Positions 1 to 8,100 of a DNA stretch of 22,088 nucleotides are shown piece by piece. Position 1 is the stretch's first letter. Each line of letters starts with the position of its first letter. The notes under the pieces are model-generated. The model was given only the letters and a program-made list of their open reading frames with translations, was not told the DNA's origin and made no database searches. Both the position numbers and the translations under genes were made by a program. The DNA is from JAFGJQ01 sp964586145 (GTDB taxonomy: Bacteria > Planctomycetota > Phycisphaerae > UBA1845), in assembly GCA_964586145.1 (NCBI GenBank), contig CAZPHH010000082.1:1-22088 (forward strand). The letters are read 5' to 3'.

Positions 1-21
1 GAGCCTAAATCGATCGGCACG

Positions 22-1554
22 ATGATCGTGACCTATTTCCGCGACTTCGGCGTGTTGCGCCAGACGCGGTCGGAGTACTGGGGCACGCAGATCGTGAATT
101 TTCTCGACTGCACGATCTTCTTCGCCATTCTCACGATATCGCCCATCATCCTGTCGGAGAACTTCGGTTTCACGGATGCCCAGGCGGGCTACGTCGTCAC
201 CATCTTTGGCAGCACGACGACGATCTGCCTGCTTTTCTCCGGGATGTTCATGGACTGGCTGGGGATTCGGTGGTCGCTCTACCTGGCGATGCCGGTCCTC
301 ACGATTCTGAGGGCAGCCATTGCCGTGCTGGCCCTGAATCCGGACCTGCTCCCGGACCATCGCGGGACGCTCGTAACGCTGGCATATTTCCTGATGGCGC
401 CGTGCATGGCCCTGGTGCAGACGGTCTTCCAGGCGGCCAACAAGCGATTCACGACGCAGAAGTCGCGCAGCGCAGGGTTCAACCTGTGGTACCTGTTCAT
501 GAACGTCGGCGCGGCATTGGCCGGCGTGCTGATCGATGTCATCTACCTGGTGCTTCGCTTGCCGCGCGTGCATATCTTCAGCCTCGGGGCCGTATTCGCC
601 GTGCTTTGTTTCGTGGTGACGTTGGTAGTGATTCGGCGGGAGGAGCAACTGTACGGACCGGACGAGGCGCCCGACCCTCGTTCGAAAGGACTGCGCAAGA
701 ACCCGTTTGAGATCGTTTCCGCGGTCATGCGAGAGCCCGTGTTCTGGCGCTTCGTGTGCCTCGTCTCACTCCTCCTGGGAGTGCGCGCGGTCTTCCTGTA
801 CATGCACCTGCTCTGGCCGAAGTACTGGCTGCGGGTGATCGGGCCGGACGCGCTGATCGGCACGTTAAACACCATTAACCCCATTCTGGTGATCGTCGGT
901 CTCATTCTGCTGATTCCCATTCTGCACCGTTTCAGCGTCTACAAGATGCTCGTGTACGGCAGCATCATTTCGGCGCTCTCGCTCTTCGTCATGGCCATTC
1001 CCTCGTGGGGGAACACCACGTATACCGTCTCGATCATCGCCATCGTGGTGCTGTCGATCGGTGAACTCCTCTGGTCGCCGCGACTCACCGAGTACACTGC
1101 CGCGATCGCCCCCGTCGGGCAGGAGGGCACCTATCTGGGCTTGTCGATGGTTCCTTACTTCTTCGCCAAGACAGCGGTGAGCTTTTTCTCTGGCCACATG
1201 CTGGCAATCTGGGTTCCCGAACTGCCGGACGGTGAGTTGCTGCGCGATCGTCTGGCGGCCGGCGAGGTGCCGTTCTACTTGACGCCCAGTACGTTATGGT
1301 TGCTCCTGGGAGTGTTCGCCTTGGCCGGACCCCTGGTCGCCCTTGCTCTGAAGGGCTGGTTCACCAAGGGTGCCAAGTGGACAACTGACGCCTCGGCCAC
1401 AGACCATCCGGTTCCCGTCCCAGCGGCCGAGCCGCCCGCGACCACCGTGCCTGCCGCGGGGGCGGTGCTGGACGCCGGTGGAACGTGTCCGTCGTGCGGG
1501 ACCGATCGGATCCCCGGAACACCATGCCCCGGCTGCGGCCGACCTCCGGAGTGA
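22..1554 (+). CDS. MFS-type transporter with C-terminal zinc ribbon
   Basis: An integral inner-membrane transporter of the major facilitator type, somewhat reminiscent of the proton-coupled oligopeptide branch; the substrate is unknown. The 510-residue protein has about a dozen hydrophobic segments from residue ~25 to ~455, with a charged central loop near residues 205-235 (REEQLYGPDEAPDPRSKG) as expected between the two six-helix halves. After the last helix comes a Pro/Ala-rich linker (~460-485) and then two CxxC pairs, C489/C492 and C502/C505, which look like a small zinc ribbon on the cytosolic side. The reading frame stays open to the first base of the window and there is no clear Shine-Dalgarno before the ATG at 22, so the true start may lie upstream, although the N-terminus MIVTYFRDF looks natural. 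No partner gene follows on the same strand. The transporter call is firm; the subfamily is uncertain. Confidence 0.82.
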   Translation: MIVTYFRDFGVLRQTRSEYWGTQIVNFLDCTIFFAILTISPIILSENFGFTDAQAGYVVTIFGSTTTICLLFSGMFMDWLGIRWSLYLAMPVLTILRAAIAVLALNPDLLPDHRGTLVTLAYFLMAPCMALVQTVFQAANKRFTTQKSRSAGFNLWYLFMNVGAALAGVLIDVIYLVLRLPRVHIFSLGAVFAVLCFVVTLVVIRREEQLYGPDEAPDPRSKGLRKNPFEIVSAVMREPVFWRFVCLVSLLLGVRAVFLYMHLLWPKYWLRVIGPDALIGTLNTINPILVIVGLILLIPILHRFSVYKMLVYGSIISALSLFVMAIPSWGNTTYTVSIIAIVVLSIGELLWSPRLTEYTAAIAPVGQEGTYLGLSMVPYFFAKTAVSFFSGHMLAIWVPELPDGELLRDRLAAGEVPFYLTPSTLWLLLGVFALAGPLVALALKGWFTKGAKWTTDASATDHPVPVPAAEPPATTVPAAGAVLDAGGTCPSCGTDRIPGTPCPGCGRPPE

Positions 1555-1564
1555 GACCCGGCGC

Positions 1565-1596
1565 GGGGCTAAAGGGGAATGGGGTGGGGTGTGGGG
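1565..1596 (+). other. G-quadruplex-type G-tract
   Basis: Five runs of four guanines (1565-1568, 1574-1577, 1581-1584, 1586-1589, 1593-1596) with loops of 1 to 5 bases lie 10 bases after the stop codon of the transporter and 13 bases beyond the 3' end of the minus-strand tRNA-Gly. This meets the usual four-run quadruplex pattern with one run to spare. In a + strand transcript it would sit in the 3' UTR. A role is inference. Confidence 0.6.
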
Positions 1597-1609
1597 TTGA
1601 ACACAGAAC

Positions 1610-1682
1610 AGCGGGCGAAGGGACTCGAACCCTCAACATTCAACTTGGAAGGCTGATGCTCTACCAATTGAGCTACACCCGC
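1610..1682 (-). tRNA. tRNA-Gly (anticodon TCC)
   Basis: The minus strand folds as a standard cloverleaf of 73 nt. The 7-bp acceptor stem GCGGGTG pairs with CGCCCGC, the D-loop contains AGCTCAATTGGTAGAGC, the anticodon loop is CTTCCAA (anticodon TCC), and the T-arm carries GGTTCGAGTCC. The discriminator base is T at position 73. CCA is not encoded; the bases after it read GTTC. It lies about 200 bases downstream of frr on the same strand but has its own good promoter-like sequence at 1765-1792. Confidence 0.96.
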
Positions 1683-1764
1683 AACCGGCTGAGGCCGCGG
1701 CCGTCACACCACGCATCGTTGCGGGGGCGGGCGGGTGACGGACGATGGACCCGGGCCGACGGCC

Positions 1765-1792
1765 ATTCTCGCAGGGTACAAGGGGGTGTCAA
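1765..1792 (-). promoter_or_regulatory. Probable sigma-70-type promoter for tRNA-Gly
   Basis: On the minus strand a perfect TTGACA (1792-1787) is followed after 16 bases by GAGAAT (1770-1765, four of six to TATAAT). Transcription would begin near 1758, leaving about 75 nt of 5' leader before the mature tRNA-Gly. It lies downstream of frr, so the tRNA need not depend on the frr transcript. Confidence 0.5.
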
Positions 1793-1880
1793 GCGGGCAT
1801 GGCACGGGCGTGAATAGCGCTCGGCTGGCCGGACAGGGGGGGTCTGCCCAACCCTGACCCATCGTGGCCGGCCCGGCGCG

Positions 1881-2447
1881 TCAGATTTCCTCGATTTCCT
1901 TGGTCTTGGCGGTGACCAGGCCGTCGATCTCGTCCTCGTACTTCTTGGTCATCTTCTGGATGGAGTCCTTGGCGGATTCGGCCTGGTCTTCGGTCAGGAC
2001 GGCGTCTTTCTTGTTCGTGTCGATGGTCTTGTTCGCATTGCGGCGGACGTTGCGCAGGGCGACCTTCTGGGCCTCGGCCAGCTTGCGGACCTGCTGGGAA
2101 AGCTGCTGGCGCCGTTCGCCGGAAAGCTGCGGAACGGGCAGCCGGACGGACTTGCCGTCGCTCTGCGGCGTGATGCCGATGTCCGACGCCTGGATGGCCT
2201 TCTCAATGTCCTTCAAGATGCTCGGGTCGAACGGCTTGACGAGAATGGTGGACGGATCGGGCACGCTGATGGTGGCCAGCTCGCGCAACTGGCTGGTCAT
2301 GCCGTAGCTGGGCACTTCCACCCGCAGGTGGTCGACCAGGCCCACGGAGGCCCGGCCGGCGCGGACGCCTCGCAATTCCTCCTTGAAATACTCGATGACC
2401 TTGCTCATCTCGTCGCGGCATTGCTTCTCGATCGCAGACGCGGGCAT
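1881..2447 (-). CDS. frr: Ribosome recycling factor
   Basis: RRF acts in the cytosol with EF-G to split post-termination ribosomes and release mRNA and tRNA. The 188-residue product has the normal family length and shows the full signature: the N-terminal helix with RGVRAGRAS (~26-34), the VEVPSYG segment (~44-50), LATISVPDPSTILVKPFD (~57-74), and the C-terminal helical part with RNVRRNANK and MTKKYEDEID. The ATG at 2447 is preceded by GGAG nine bases upstream (GGAGTGAAATGAC then ATG), which supports this start. In many bacteria frr follows pyrH; here it follows metF with a gap of about 170 bases, so the usual tsf-pyrH-frr cluster is not seen. It could be co-transcribed with metF, but a separate promoter is not excluded. 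The identification is secure. Confidence 0.97.
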   Translation of the reverse strand: MPASAIEKQCRDEMSKVIEYFKEELRGVRAGRASVGLVDHLRVEVPSYGMTSQLRELATISVPDPSTILVKPFDPSILKDIEKAIQASDIGITPQSDGKSVRLPVPQLSGERRQQLSQQVRKLAEAQKVALRNVRRNANKTIDTNKKDAVLTEDQAESAKDSIQKMTKKYEDEIDGLVTAKTKEIEEI

Positions 2448-2616
2448 GTCATTTCACTCCATCGACCGTCTCGTCTGACCTGAACCGATGTCCTGCGCCG
2501 GCGGCTGCCCCGGCGCCGTTGGCCGACCAGTCTATCGGCGCTCGGCTGCCGCGACAAGCGGTCGGCGGTGCCTGTCCGGAGCGGGGTCTTGCTGGGAGTT
2601 CATTCCTGCCGAGCGT

Positions 2617-3519
2617 TCACGAACCCGGCTGTGCGGCCTGCGCCACGCGGGCGTCCACGCGGGCCTTGATCTGCTGGTAGACGGCGCGGGTCGCGGTGGA
2701 CCGGTTCAGCGTGTAGAAGTGGATGCCGGCCGCGTCGTTGTCCAGCAGGTCGCGGCACTGCTCCGTGGCGTGATACATGCCCACCTGCCGGACGGCGTCC
2801 ACGTCGTCTTCCACCGCCTCCACCTTCTCGAGAAGCTCGCGCGGGATGGAGGCCCCGCACAGCCCCGTGAACCGCTTGATCTGGCTGACGCTGAGGATCG
2901 GCATGATGCCCGCGACGATGGGGACATGGATGCCGCGGGCGGCGGCCCGGTCGCGAAAGCGATAGAACGCCTGGTTGTCGAAGAAGAGCTGGCTGATGAG
3001 GTAATCGCAGCCGGCGTCCACTTTGCGCTTGAGGAAGTCGAGGTCCGCATCGGGGCTGGACGCTTCCGGGTGGGTTTCCGGATGGCAGGCGCCGCCGATG
3101 CAGAAATCGTGGCGGTCCTTGAGAAACGTGATCAGCTCATTGGCGTGGGCGAAGCCGTCGGCCTCGGCGGAGAAGGTGCCTGTGCCGGCAGGGGGGTCGC
3201 CGCGCAGGGCCAGCACGTTCTCCAGCCCGCGTGCCTTCAGGTCGTCCGCGACCGCCGCGATGTCCCGCCGCCCCGACCCGGCGCAGGTGAGGTGGGCCAG
3301 GGCCTCGATCCGCATGTCGCTTTTGATCCGGGCGACCAGTTCGACCGTCTTGCGGCGCGTGGAGCCGCCGGCGCCCCACGTAACCGAGACGAAGCTCGGG
3401 GCCAGCGGCTTGAGCTTCTCGATGGTGACGTACAGATCCCAGAATCCGATTTCGTCCTTGGGCGGGAAGAACTCGAACGACACGGTGGCGCGTTGGCGAA
3501 GCTCGTCGGAAATTCTCAT
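2617..3519 (-). CDS. metF: 5,10-methylenetetrahydrofolate reductase
   Basis: FAD-dependent reductase of one-carbon metabolism that converts 5,10-methylene-THF to 5-methyl-THF, the methyl donor for methionine synthase; cytosolic. The protein is about 300 residues, the usual length for bacterial MetF. Diagnostic segments in order: SFEFFPPK near the N-terminus (the catalytic Glu region), SVTWGAGGS, LAHLTC, NVLALRGDPP, GGACHPETHPE, DYLISQLFFDN (Gln and Phe of the substrate site) and VPIVAGIMPI. I chose the ATG at 3519. An in-frame TTG at 3528 adds three residues, and neither has a clear Shine-Dalgarno. The start is only 27 bases beyond the 3' end of tRNA-Tyr on the same strand, so the mRNA either begins in this short gap or is cut from a tRNA-metF transcript. 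frr follows on the same strand. Confidence 0.95.
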   Translation of the reverse strand: MRISDELRQRATVSFEFFPPKDEIGFWDLYVTIEKLKPLAPSFVSVTWGAGGSTRRKTVELVARIKSDMRIEALAHLTCAGSGRRDIAAVADDLKARGLENVLALRGDPPAGTGTFSAEADGFAHANELITFLKDRHDFCIGGACHPETHPEASSPDADLDFLKRKVDAGCDYLISQLFFDNQAFYRFRDRAAARGIHVPIVAGIMPILSVSQIKRFTGLCGASIPRELLEKVEAVEDDVDAVRQVGMYHATEQCRDLLDNDAAGIHFYTLNRSTATRAVYQQIKARVDARVAQAAQPGS

Positions 3520-3546
3520 GACGCGCAACGATACCGGCGGGTCGAC

Positions 3547-3629
3547 TGGGCGCGGAAGGATTCGAACCTTCGAAGGCTTACGCCAACGGGTTTACAGCCC
3601 GTCCCCTTTGGCCACTCGGGCACACGCCC
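3547..3629 (-). tRNA. tRNA-Tyr (anticodon GTA)
   Basis: An 83-nt type II tRNA on the minus strand. The acceptor stem GGGCGTG pairs with CGCGCCC (one T-G pair). The D-arm has CCCGAGTGGCC, the anticodon stem-loop is ACGGG-CTGTAAA-CCCGT (anticodon GTA), there is a long variable arm, and the T-arm is GGTTCGAATCC. The discriminator base is A and CCA is not encoded. It is immediately upstream of metF, with 27 bases between them. Confidence 0.96.
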
Positions 3630-4151
3630 CACCTTCTGATACCAGGATGTCAAGCCGGTCGGCACGCGGCAGTACCTCTCCTGGGGCCCCCTCGGCCCGC
3701 TCTGGGCGGGATCCGCGGGCACGGTCCGGGAATCGGGCCCTGCCGCCTCGGCCTCGGCTGGCAGCGACTTCGCTGCCCGGCACCTGGCTTTCCAATCGGC
3801 CGCCGGGTGCGCCGACCGCAGAAATTAAACCAATTCCGCGGGTCTGACAAGGACGGAACCGGTCGCCTTTGGCAAATCCGCAGGGGACGCGGCGCGCGTG
3901 GCCGTGGCGATTCGAGCCCTCGGGGGTCCGGCTGCCTGCCACGGCCTGTCAGATTGACACGTCGGCGTACCGGGGTCCGGCCGGGACGGACGTATAACAC
4001 TTGAATTGCCAGCATGTTACGGTTCGTTCCCGAAGGGATTCGTTGTGGCACACCGTGTGCTGATATGGTTGGTGGGCCGAGTCCGGCAGATCGGGCATCT
4101 CCCCGGGCGGGCCGGCCGAACCGGTGCAATCAAGCGAAAGCGAGGTGACAT
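3630..4151 (+). other. Gene-free stretch upstream of the hsp20 pair
   Basis: About 520 bases between tRNA-Tyr (minus) and the first hsp20 (plus). The open frames across it are Arg/Pro/Gly-rich in every frame and look like noise from high G+C. Both flanking transcription units diverge from here, so it should hold promoters for each. On the minus strand TTGACA occurs at 3653-3648 before tRNA-Tyr but without a good -10. On the plus strand I see TTGACA at 3954 and TATAAC at 3993, which are too far apart to pair. A 13-base perfect palindrome lies at 4048-4060. Confidence 0.5.
4048..4060. promoter_or_regulatory. Palindrome upstream of hsp20 genes, possible operator
   Basis: GCACAC-C-GTGTGC is a perfect inverted repeat with a single central base. 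It lies about 90 bases upstream of the first hsp20 start and just before TGATATGGT, which could serve as a -10 element. It is not the CIRCE element (TTAGCACTC-N9-GAGTGCTAA). A regulatory role is inference from position and symmetry. Confidence 0.3.
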
Positions 4152-4607
4152 ATGCCAGGTCGACGACCCAGTGAGTGGTATCCGATCAATCGTCTTCGCG
4201 GCGAGGTGGACCGGCTGTTCAACGAGTTCTTTGAGGAGGGCTCGCGGCTGACACCGCCGTGGTGGTTTGGCGCTCGGGCGTACCCGGCCGCAAATCTCTG
4301 GGAGGACGCGGAGAGCCTGTACGCGGAGTTTGAGCTGCCCGGCTTCCGCATGGAGGACATAGATCTGCAGGTGGTCGGCAACGAGCTGACGATCGGGGGT
4401 CGGCGCGGCGGCGAGGCGCGTGAGGGGACGGCCTATCATCGCCGCGAGCGCGGCACGGGCGAGTTCAAGCGGATGATCCGGCTGCCGGCGGACATCAATC
4501 CCGACCAGGTCGAAGCGAAGCTGCGGGACGGTGTGCTGCTCGTGCGGTTGGGCAAGGCGGAAGCGGCCAAGCCGAAGAAGATCCAGGTCAAGGCGGTGGG
4601 CAAGTGA
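4152..4607 (+). CDS. Hsp20/alpha-crystallin family small heat-shock protein (first of pair)
   Basis: An ATP-independent holdase chaperone that binds unfolding proteins in the cytosol and hands them to ATP-dependent chaperones. The 151-residue protein has a short amphipathic N-terminal arm (EVDRLFNEFF), an alpha-crystallin domain from about residue 47 to 140 (YAEFELPGFRMEDIDLQVVG, FKRMIRLPADINPDQVEAKL) and the family's closing strand GVLLVRLGKAEAAKPKKIQV. The tail contains an I-x-V pair (IQV), the usual oligomer contact. The ATG at 4152 follows GAGGTGAC at good spacing. A second Hsp20 gene starts 51 bases after the stop, so the two likely share a transcript ending at the hairpin at 5084-5128. 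Canonical family member; no reason to assign ibpA or ibpB specifically. Confidence 0.93.
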   Translation: MPGRRPSEWYPINRLRGEVDRLFNEFFEEGSRLTPPWWFGARAYPAANLWEDAESLYAEFELPGFRMEDIDLQVVGNELTIGGRRGGEAREGTAYHRRERGTGEFKRMIRLPADINPDQVEAKLRDGVLLVRLGKAEAAKPKKIQVKAVGK

Positions 4608-4658
4608 TCCGAACGGCGGTTCGGACCGAGACGGACGAGCAGACAAGGAGAGCGAATC

Positions 4659-5063
4659 ATGGCTGAAGAACGCTCCATCGAGAAGCACCCGGGGGCCCAG
4701 GAAGTGTCGCGTGTGGAGCATACGCGCAACCGCGCACACTTCCGGCCGACCGTGGATATTCTGGAAACGGCGGATGAGTTGCTGGTCATGGCGGACATGC
4801 CGGGCGCCAGCGCCGAAGACATCGACATCCGGTTTGAGAACGGCTCCCTTTCCATTCACGGGAAGGTGGCCGACCGGCAGGCTGCAGGGACCAACTACCT
4901 GCTACGGGAATATGAGGTGGGCGACTTCCACCGGACGTTCGAGGTGAGCGAGATGATTGATCCCGAGCGAATTCACGCCGAGTACAAGCTGGGCGTGCTC
5001 ACGCTACACATGCCGAAGGCGGACGCCGCTAAGCCGCGGAAGATCGCAGTCAAGGGGATGTGA
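4659..5063 (+). CDS. Hsp20/alpha-crystallin family small heat-shock protein (second of pair)
   Basis: A second holdase chaperone of 134 residues. The alpha-crystallin domain spans roughly residues 28 to 130: RPTVDILETADELLVMADMPG, then EDIDIRFENGSLSIHGKV, FHRTFEVSEMIDPERIHAEY and GVLTLHMPKADAAKPRKIAV, with an I-x-V tail motif. The N-terminal arm is short and charged, unlike the aromatic-rich arm of the upstream copy, so the two may form mixed oligomers with different client-binding surfaces (inference). A strong Shine-Dalgarno (AAGGAGAG) precedes the ATG at 4659. The sequences are diverged, so this is an old duplication or two separately acquired paralogues. Confidence 0.93.
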   Translation: MAEERSIEKHPGAQEVSRVEHTRNRAHFRPTVDILETADELLVMADMPGASAEDIDIRFENGSLSIHGKVADRQAAGTNYLLREYEVGDFHRTFEVSEMIDPERIHAEYKLGVLTLHMPKADAAKPRKIAVKGM

Positions 5064-5083
5064 CGTGCGTTGGGGCAGTCGCG

Positions 5084-5128
5084 GGCCGGCGTGGAGCGGA
5101 TGCGTGGTCCGCCCCGCGCCGGCCTTTT
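5084..5128 (+). terminator. Rho-independent terminator after the hsp20 pair
   Basis: An 8-bp G+C stem (GGCCGGCG at 5084-5091 with CGCCGGCC at 5117-5124) encloses a further 5-bp inner stem (GCGGA/TCCGC) and is followed directly by TTTT at 5125-5128. It lies 21 bases after the stop codon of the second hsp20 gene. The minus-strand RND gene ends at 5148, so the same hairpin may also slow transcription from that side, although it has no T-tract in that direction. Confidence 0.7.
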
Positions 5129-5147
5129 ACGTCTCTCGCGAGGGTCT

Positions 5148-8100
5148 TCATGCCTGGCCGCCTGCCGGCTGCGCCACGGCGCCGGTGAGCAACCGCCGGA
5201 TGGTTGCGCCGGCGTGGAACACCGTGACGTAGAGCGTCGGCAGAACGACCAGCGTCAACAGCGTCGCGAAGGACAAACCGAAGATCACCGCGGTGGCCAT
5301 GCTGCCCCACCATTCCGTCGATTCGCTCCTCGTGGCCCAGGCCATCACGTGAAAATCGTAGCTGACGCCCACCGCCATCGGGATCAGGCCCAGCACCGTC
5401 GTGACGGCCGTCAGCAGCACCGGCCGAAGCCGCGTGGCGCCCGCCTGCATGGCGGCCTCCATCAGGTCCAGGCCTCGGGCCTGAAGCTGACGCGTGTAGT
5501 CCAGCAGGACGATGGCGTTGTTCACCACGACGCCGGCCAGGCTGATCACGCCCACCCCGGTCATGATGATCCCGAACGGCATCCGGCAGATCAGCAGCCC
5601 GGCAAACACGCCGATCAGAGACAGGATCACTGTGGTCATGATCATGAACGGCACGCTGAGCGAGTTGAACTGCGCCACCAGGATCAGCGTAATCAGCAGC
5701 AGGGCGATGACAAAGGCTTTGCTCAGGAAGGCCGACGCCTTGTCCTGCTCCTCCTTCTCCCCGGCGTAGCGGATTTCGTAGCCGGGCGGCAGCTCCAACT
5801 CGGCCAGCCGACCCTGCACCTCGGCCAGCACGTCTGTCCCCAGGCGACCCTCCGCGTCTCCCGTCAGGGTGATTACCCGCTTCTGGTCCACCCGGCGGAT
5901 GGTGCCATAGCCGCCGGTGTACTGAAACTCGCCGAGCGAACTCAGGGGAACGGCCTGCCCCGCGTTGTTGGGCACGCGCAGGCGGAAGAGGTCGTCCACC
6001 GACGTGCGCTGGTCCAGCGGCAGGCGGACGGTGATGTCATACTCATCGTTGAACTGCCGGTACTTGCCTACCTCTCGCCCGAACACCGCCGTCTTCAGGA
6101 AGTTCCCGATGATGGCCGTGTTGACGCCGAGCATCATCGCCCGCCGCCGGTCCACCTGGAACGCCAGCTCCGGCCGGGCGGCCTCGAAGTCGCTTCGCAG
6201 GTTCACCAGGCCGGAGACTCCGCTGATGGCCTGTTTGGCCTTCTCGCTGAGCGTCTGGAGGACCTTAAAATCCTGGCCGACGAATCGGACGGTGACGGCG
6301 GCGCCGGTCGGCGGGCCTTCCTCCTGCTTCTCGACCTTCAGTTCCGCCCCGGGCAGATCGGCCAGATCGGCTCGCAGCTCGGCGAGAATTTCGGCGGACG
6401 GCCGCTCGCGGAGTTCATACTTGGGGAAGATCAGGGTGATGGTGGTGACGTGCCCGCCGGCGCTGCCCCCACCTCCCATGAACATGTCTCCCCCGGAGCC
6501 GACGTTGGTGATCACGTGGTCAAAGTACTGCTCGTACCGCGAAAGGCGCGATTCCACGATTCGGGCCAGCCGATCGGACTCGTAGATGTTAGTGCCCTGC
6601 GGGCAGCGAATGTTGATGGCCGCACGCCGCGGATCCACATCGGGAAACAGCTCCACGCCGGTGCCGTGTCGGTAATAATAGACGCCCATGCCGATCAGCA
6701 GGAGCACGGCCAGGCTGAGAGTGGTGAATCGGTGCTGGAGGGCCGTTTGCAGGATGCGCCGATACCCGCGGATCACTGGATGCACGTGGTCGGCGTCCTT
6801 CACCTGCGCGCGAACAAAGAGGGAGGCGAGCGTGGGACTGATGACCAAAGCGACGAACAGTGAGCTGGTCAGCGTGATGATCAGCGTGATCGGCAGGTAC
6901 TTCATGAACTCGCCCATGATGTCGGGCCAGAACATCAGCGGCCCGAACGCGGCCAGCGTGGTTGCGGTGGAGGTGATCACCGGCCAGGCGACTTCCGACG
7001 TGCCCCGCATGGCCGCTTGAACGCGATCTCCGCACAGCGTGTAGTGACGGTACACGTTCTCCACGATGACGATCGCGTTGTCGACCAGCATGCCCAGGGC
7101 CATGATCAGGCTGAACAGCACGACCATGTTCAGCGTGTAGCCCAGCAACTGGATGACCGTGAAGCTGAGCAGCATGCTCATGGGGATCGCCAGTCCGACG
7201 ATCATCGCCGGCCGCCATCCGAGGAACAGCAGCAGCACGCCCACCACCAGGATCAGGCCGGTGAGCATGTTGTTCTCCAGGTCCTTGACGATCCCTCGGA
7301 TGTCCTCGGACTGGTCCAGCGTCACGTCGAACCGTACGCCGGCCGGCACCTGCGTCCTGGCGTGCTCGAGCACCGCCATGACGTGGTCGACGATCGCAAT
7401 AATGTTCTCGCCGGCCCGCTTCTGAACCGACAGGGTGATGGTGTCCTCACCGTTGAGGCGGCTGATGGAGGTACGATCCTTGAACGTGTCGCGGACCTCC
7501 GCCACGTCGGTGAGGTAGATGGGCCGCCCGTCGCGCGTGGCGATCAGCAGTGTGTCCACCTCTTCCGGCTCCGTGAACTGGGCGGGCACGCGAATGTTCA
7601 GCTTCGTGCCGGGCGTCTCCAGACCCCCGGCGGAGATGTTCACGTTCTCCGACGGAATGAGCTCCACGATTTCCGGGATGGTCAGTCCGTACGCGGCCAC
7701 CTTGTCCTGGTCGATCTCCAGCCGGATTTCGCGCTCCAGCCCGCCGATCACGTCGCAGTTCAGCACGCCAGGGATGGCGTCGATGTAGTCCTCCAGGTCG
7801 TCCGCGATCGCCTTGAGATGCACCGGGGAGATCGGCCCGGAAAGGTTGACCATCAAAATGGGGAAATCCGAGATGTTGATTTCCGTCAGAACGGGCTCTT
7901 CCGCGTCGTTGGGCAGGTCCGCCTTCGCCCGATCCACCTTGTCCCGGACGTGTTGCATGGCGTCGTCCGTGCTGACGTCCGGCAGAAACTCGATGGTGAT
8001 GATGGAGCTGCCCTCAACGCTGGCGGAACGGATCTCCTTGACCCCTTTCAGGCCCGCCAGCTCCTTCTCGATCTTGAGCGTGATGGAGGACTCGATGTCC

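Noticed and set aside
2495..2516. G+C hairpin GCGCCGG/CCGGCGC between metF and frr as a terminator
   Set aside because: No T-tract follows on the minus strand, and such short G+C palindromes are frequent by chance in this DNA.
3954..3998. TTGACA at 3954 with TATAAC at 3993 as a promoter for hsp20
   Set aside because: The hexamers are 33 bases apart, far beyond the 15-19 usual for sigma-70 promoters; no other hexamer lies at the right distance from either.
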